Positions 59,336 through 64,000 of a stretch of 64,000 bases of DNA are shown here, piece after piece (the stretch's first letter is position 1; each line of letters opens with the position of its first letter). Made by a program: the position numbers and the translations under genes. Source of the DNA: Delphinapterus leucas (Eukaryota > Chordata > Mammalia > Artiodactyla > Monodontidae); assembly GCF_002288925.2 (NCBI RefSeq), contig NW_022098069.1, positions 72,407,660 through 72,471,659 of the forward strand, given 5' to 3'. Under the pieces are notes generated by a model. The model had not been told where the DNA came from and did not search any database. It saw only the letters and a list, made by a program, of their open reading frames with translations.

Positions 59336-62300
59336 CACTTCTTAAGTGAGCACAGAACATTCTCCAGATAGATCACATCTAGGTTCACAAATCAAGCCTC
59401 GATAAATTTAAGAAAATTGAAATATCAAGCATTTTTTCCAACCACAATACCATGAGATTAGAAATTAATTACAGGAAAAAAAACCTGTAAAAAACACAAA
59501 TACATGGAGGCTAAACAATATGTTACAAAATAACCAATGGATCACTGACGATATCAAAGAGGAAATCAAAAAATACCTAGAGACAAATGACAATGAAAAC
59601 ACAGTGATCCAAAACCTATGGGATACAGCAAAAGCTTGTTCTAACAGGGAAGTTATAGCAATAAAATCTTACCTCAAGAAACAAGAAATATCTCAAACAA
59701 CCTAACCTTACACCTAAAGAAGAGAAAAGAAAACCCAAAGTGAGTAGAAGGAAAGAAATCATAAAGATCAGAGCAGAAATAAATGAAATAGAGATGAAGA
59801 AAAGAATAGCAAAGAGCAATGAAACTAAAAGCTGGTTCTTTGAGAAGATAAAAATTGATGAACGTTTAGACAGACTCATCAAGAAAAAAAGGGATAGGAC
59901 CCAAATCAATAAAATTAGAAATGAAAAAGGACAATGGACACCACAGAAATATAAAGGATCATAAGAGATTACTACAAACAACTATATGCCAATGAAATGG
60001 ACAACCTAGAAGAAATTGACAAATTCTTAGAAAGGTGCAATCTTCCAAGACTGAACCAGGAAGAAACAGAAAATGAACAGACCAATCACAAGTACTGAAA
60101 TAGAAACTGTGATTAAAAATCTTCCAACAAACAAAAGTTCAGGACCAGATGGCTTCACAGGCAATTTCTACCAAACATTTAGAGAAGAGTTAACACCTAC
60201 CTTTCTGAAACTCTTCCAAAAAATTGCAGAGGAAGGAAAACTTCCAAGCTCATTCTCTGAGGCCACCATCACCCTGATACCAAAACCAGGCAAAGATATC
60301 ATAAAAAAGAAAATTACAGGCCAATACCACTGATGAGCATAGATGCAAAACTCCTCAACAAAATACTAGCAAACAGAATCTGACAACACATTAAAAGGAT
60401 AATACACCATGATCAAGTGGGATTTACCCCAGGAATGCAAGGATTTTTTAATATCCGTAAATCAATCAGCATGATACACCACGTCAACTAATTGAAGAAT
60501 AAAAATTATATGACCATCTCAATAGATGCAGAAAAAGCTTCTGACAAAATTCAGCACCTATTTATGATAAAATCTCTCCAGAAAGTGGGCATATAAGGAA
60601 CCCACCTAAACATAATAAAGGCCATATATGACAAACCCACAGCAAACATCAATCTCAATGGTGAAAAACTGAAAGCATTTCCTCTAAGATCAGGAACAAG
60701 ACAAGGATGTCCACTTTAACCGCTATTATTCAACATAGTTTTGGAAGTCCTAGCCATGGCAATTAGAGAAGAAAAAGAAATAAAAGGAATACAAATAGGA
60801 AAAGAAAAAGTAGAACTGTCACATGTTGCAGATGACATGATACTATACATAGAAAATCCTAAAGATGCCACCACAAACTACTACAGCTCATCAATGAATT
60901 TGGTAAAGCTGCAGGATACAAAATTAATACACAGAAATCTCTTGCATTCCTATACACTAATGATAAAAGATCAGAAAGAGAAATCAAGGAAACAATCCCA
61001 TTTACTATCACATGAAAAAGAATAAAATATCTAGAAATAAACCTACCTAAGGAGATAAAAGACCTGTACTCCAAAAACTATAAGATGCTGATGAAAGAAA
61101 TAAAAGATGACACAGACAGATGGAGAGATATACCATGTTCTTGGATTGGAAGAATCAATAATGTGAAAATGACTATACTACCCAAAGCAATCTACAGATT
61201 CAGTGCAATCCCTATCAAATTACCAAGGGCATTTTTCACAGAATTAGAACAAAAAATTTATAATTTGTATGGAAACACAAAAGACCCCCAATAGCCAAAG
61301 CAATCTTGAGAAAGAAGAATGGAGCTGGAGGAATCAGTCTCCTTGACTTCACACTATACTACAAAGCTATAGTAATCAACACAGTATGGTACTGACACAA
61401 AAACAGAAATATGAATAAATGGAACAGGATAACATGCCCAGAGATAAACCCACACACCTATGGTCACCTAATCTATGACCAAGGAGGCAAGGATATACAA
61501 TGGAGAAAAGGCAGTCTCTTCAATAAGTGGTGCTGGGAAAACTGGACAGGCACATGTAAACAAATGAAATTAGAACTCTCCCTAACACCATACACAAAAA
61601 GTAACTCAAAAGGGACCTAAATGTAAGGCCAGACATTATAAAACTCTTAGAGGAAAACATAGGCAGAACACTCTTTGACAAAAATCACAGCAAGATATTT
61701 TTCAATCCACTTCCTAGAGTAATGAAAATAAAAACACAAATAAACAAATGGGACCTAATTAAACTTAAAAGCTTTGGCACAGAAAAGGAAACCATAAACA
61801 AAATGAAAAGACAACCCTCAGAATGGGAGAAAATATTTGCAAATGAAGAAAATGACAAGGGATTAATCTCCAAAATATGCAAACAGCTCATGTAGCTCAA
61901 TATCAAAAAAACAAACAACCCCATCATAAAATGCGCAGAAGACCTAAATAGACATTTCTCCAAAGAAGACATACAGATGGCTAAAAATCACATGGAAAGA
62001 TGCTCAACATCACTAATTATTAGAGAAATGCAAAGCAAAACTGCAAATAGGTATTACCCCACACCAGTCAGAATGGCCATCATCAAAAAATCTACACATA
62101 GTAAGTTCTGGAGAGGGTGTGGGGAAAAGGGAACCCTCCTACACTGCAGGTAAGAATGTATATTGGTACAGCTACTATGGAGACCAGTATGGAGGTTCCT
62201 TAAAAAACTAAAAGTAGAACTACCATGTAATCAAGCAATCCCACTCCTAGGCTTATATCCAGAGAAAACCATAATTCAAAAAGATACCTGCACCCCAATG

Positions 62301-62536
62301 TTCACTGCAGCACTATTTACAATAGCCAGGACATGGAAGCAACCTAAGTGTCCATTGACAGATCAATGGATAAAGAAGTGGTACATATATACAATAGAAT
62401 ATTACTCAGCCATGAAAAGAATGAAATAATGCCATTTGTAGCAACATGGATGGACCTAGAGATTGCCCCACTGAGTGAAGTAAGTCACATACAGAAAGAA
62501 AAATATCATATGATATCACTCATATGTGGAATCTAA
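59336..62536 (+). pseudogene. L1-E ORF2 remnant lacking the N-terminal endonuclease half
   Basis: ORF2 sequence begins in the endonuclease at the decayed segment normally read KCTFFSS...RIDHI, continues through the SDHNAMRL region, and then has an RT domain with many stops. It keeps [15 protein letters not shown] (60073-60333) and VADDMILY of motif C (60741-61025). [13 protein letters not shown] follows (61085-61294). The C-terminal part at 62163-62536 includes [14 protein letters not shown] and EYYSAMKR segments. No intact domain remains. Confidence 0.93.
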
Positions 62537-62865
62537 AATAAAGGTATAAATGTACAAAACAGAAATAGAGTTACAGGTGTAGAAAAAAAACTTATCATCG
62601 GGGGTAAGGAGTGGAGAGGAATATACTGCAAGATTGGGATTGACATATACACACTACTATATATAAAATAGATAACTATAATAATAAGGACCCACTGTAT
62701 AGCACAGGGAACTCTACTCAGTACTCTGCAATGTCCTATATGGGAAAAGAATCTGAAAATGTTTGGATATATGTATATGTATAACTGATTCACTTTTCTG
62801 TGCACCTGAAACTAACACAACGTTGTAAATCAACTATACCCCAATAAAAATTTTAAAGAATTTAT
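62537..62865 (+). other. L1-E 3' UTR and A-rich tail
   Basis: Contains 'cactgtatagcacagggaac' and ends 'caactataccccaataaaaa'. This 3' UTR form is shared with L1-A. Confidence 0.88.
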
Positions 62866-62879
62866 CTATTACCATTTAC

Positions 62880-63099
62880 CAAATGCCTATCTCTATTTTT
62901 ATGATTTTCATACCTCTTTTATAGTGTTACATTGTTTCTAAATGACTACATATTGTTTATTAATGTAATCCTTACATAGCATATTTTAGTTCTTTATTGT
63001 GAACAATATCATGAAATATATATAATATATAATAATTATATATAAATATATATTCTTATTGGCTGTATATTTTCTTAATGCTTAAAGATGTGGTGATTT
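62880..63099. other. AT-rich flank, nothing recognised
   Basis: Contains a TATA-rich low-complexity patch at 63015-63055. Confidence 0.45.
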
Positions 63100-63244
63100 T
63101 TCTAAATTAATTTATATACTGAAACATTGCTTAGTTAAAATGATTTTGTGATAAATTTGTTGGGTTTTATGTGTAGACAAACATATTATCTCCAAATACT
63201 GCAAATTTGTGTGTTCTCTTCTAATTCCACATGCATATTATATA
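63100..63244 (-). mobile_element. possible ancient L1M ORF2 fragment
   Basis: 'aatttgttgggttttatgtg' and 'agacaaacatattatctcca' resemble antisense L1 ORF2 around the FADDM motif. Short and diverged. Confidence 0.45.
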
Positions 63245-63649
63245 TATAGACATGAAGATTAACTTCACATTAACTTCACAACTACAAATATCATGTTAAC
63301 ATTTAGTGTAGGCTTGAATTCTTAGCATGTCACCTAGTCCTTTCATTCTGCCAGAAGTCTACCTCATGACTTCTCTCTCCTCAAACTACCAACATCACAT
63401 ACCACAGTTGACTCAGCATTCTTTACTCAGAAAGTAATGGAAGGGAACTTCAACAGTTCTCATCAGCATATCCGCCCATTTATAAGCACAATGGCCAAAT
63501 ATTCTGTCTTCCTTTTTGTTATTATTGTCTCTGCCCTTGCCTAGATAATCCTCTCCACTTAAGCACCAGCTCCTTTTTCCCATTCTTCTTGCCTACTGAA
63601 TCCATTGCTGTAGCAACCTCCTACTCTCTTCAACATCGTTATTTTTTTC
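63245..63649. other. unassigned sequence
   Basis: Nothing clearly recognised. The last part may belong to the following L2. Confidence 0.4.
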
Positions 63650-64000
63650 CTTCCAAATTATCTTATTCCCATCAGAATATAAACATGCTATCATTTCTCA
63701 CATCTTAAGAAAACCTCTCTTTACCCACTTTTCCTTCCATCAGCCAGCCCATTTCTCCTTCCTCCCTAACAGCAATACTCCTTGAAAGGGTGGTCTACTC
63801 TCATTGTCTCCAATTCCTCTCCTTTTGTTTCTTCTGAAATTCACTCCAGTCAGGTTTTAAGCCACCATTCTACAGAAGCTACAGCTGTCAAGATCATCAA
63901 TGACTTCTACTGTGCTACATACTGTTAACATTATACTGGATCTGTCATGAGCATTTTCTATGGTTGATCACCCAACCCCAATAACAAAAGATTTTCCTCA
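63650..64000 (+). pseudogene. L2 (LINE2) ORF2 fragment, runs off the window
   Basis: Sense L2 RT-coding sequence is readable: 'cagcaatactccttgaaagg', 'caggttttaagccaccattc' and 'agatcatcaatgacttctac', then 'tctatggttgatcaccc', which corresponds to the FDTVDH motif. Stop codons and indels show it is dead. It is cut by the window end. Confidence 0.72.

Larger units (their letters stand above)
56779..62865 (+). mobile_element. L1 retrotransposon L1-E, full-length ends, internally deleted, SINE-bearing
   Basis: The 5' end shows 'ccaagatggcagagg' with a YY1-type 'aagatggc' at 56788. A 5' UTR, an ORF1 fragment, an ORF2 remnant, a 3' UTR of the L1-A type ('gcacagggaactctactcag') and an A-rich tail follow. 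A diverged 14-bp duplication (ctattaccacatac at 56765-56778, ctattaccatttac at 62866-62879, two mismatches) marks integration. It is older than L1-B: stop codons are frequent and a SINE has since landed in ORF1. Confidence 0.95.

Noticed and set aside
1..64000. CRISPR array, operon, or any prokaryotic-style defence or metabolic system
   Set aside because: No regularly spaced repeats, no operon-like gene runs, and all content is typical of a mammalian repeat-rich region.

Overview
The window is non-coding mammalian nuclear DNA, AT-rich and packed with interspersed repeats. I found no host protein-coding exon, no functional RNA gene, no CRISPR array and no bacterial feature. The most diagnostic content is eight copies or part-copies of the cetartiodactyl tRNA-derived CHR-type SINE. 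They begin with a 'gggcttccctggtgg...cagtgg' head and end in an A- or AATAAATA-rich tail. With no BovB, Bov-tA or pig PRE-1 type repeats seen, and several young L1 copies, the source is most likely a cetacean (whale or dolphin). That assignment is inference from repeat content.

Layout: 0-16 kb holds ancient L1M fragments, MIR, one short-type and two long-type SINEs, and long unassigned AT-rich stretches. 16.1-18.5 kb is a 5'-truncated L1 (here L1-A). 19-22.1 kb has L2, an ERVL-MaLR LTR, an internally inverted L1M 3' end and an L1MA-type 3' end. 22.7-26.3 kb carries three short SINEs with clear target-site duplications, a MIR and an L1M ORF2 fragment. 27.5-33.2 kb is L1-B: CpG-rich 5' UTR, a near-intact ORF1, and an ORF2 lacking its endonuclease and its RT active site. 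33.4-42.2 kb has a Tigger-like element, a MIR split by a MULE-like DNA transposon, an L1M 3' UTR interrupted by L1-C, and a MIR split by a SINE+L1 composite. 43.1-46 kb looks mostly unique. 46.5-50.7 kb is L1-D (minus), with an almost full-span ORF2. 52.8-56.7 kb is a long eroded minus-strand L1M. 56.8-62.9 kb is L1-E, full-length in outline but internally deleted and carrying a SINE in ORF1. The window ends inside an L2 ORF2 fragment.

Nothing here acts as a gene system. The interest lies in retrotransposition: two inversion structures matching twin priming, a probable SINE-L1 template-switch chimera, ORF1-to-ORF2 deletions in two L1 copies, nested insertions that give relative ages, a perfect 13-bp hairpin, an unnamed diverged dispersed sequence, and a non-repetitive segment with paired CCAAT boxes. 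Repeat names come from recognition by eye, so subfamily names are approximate.
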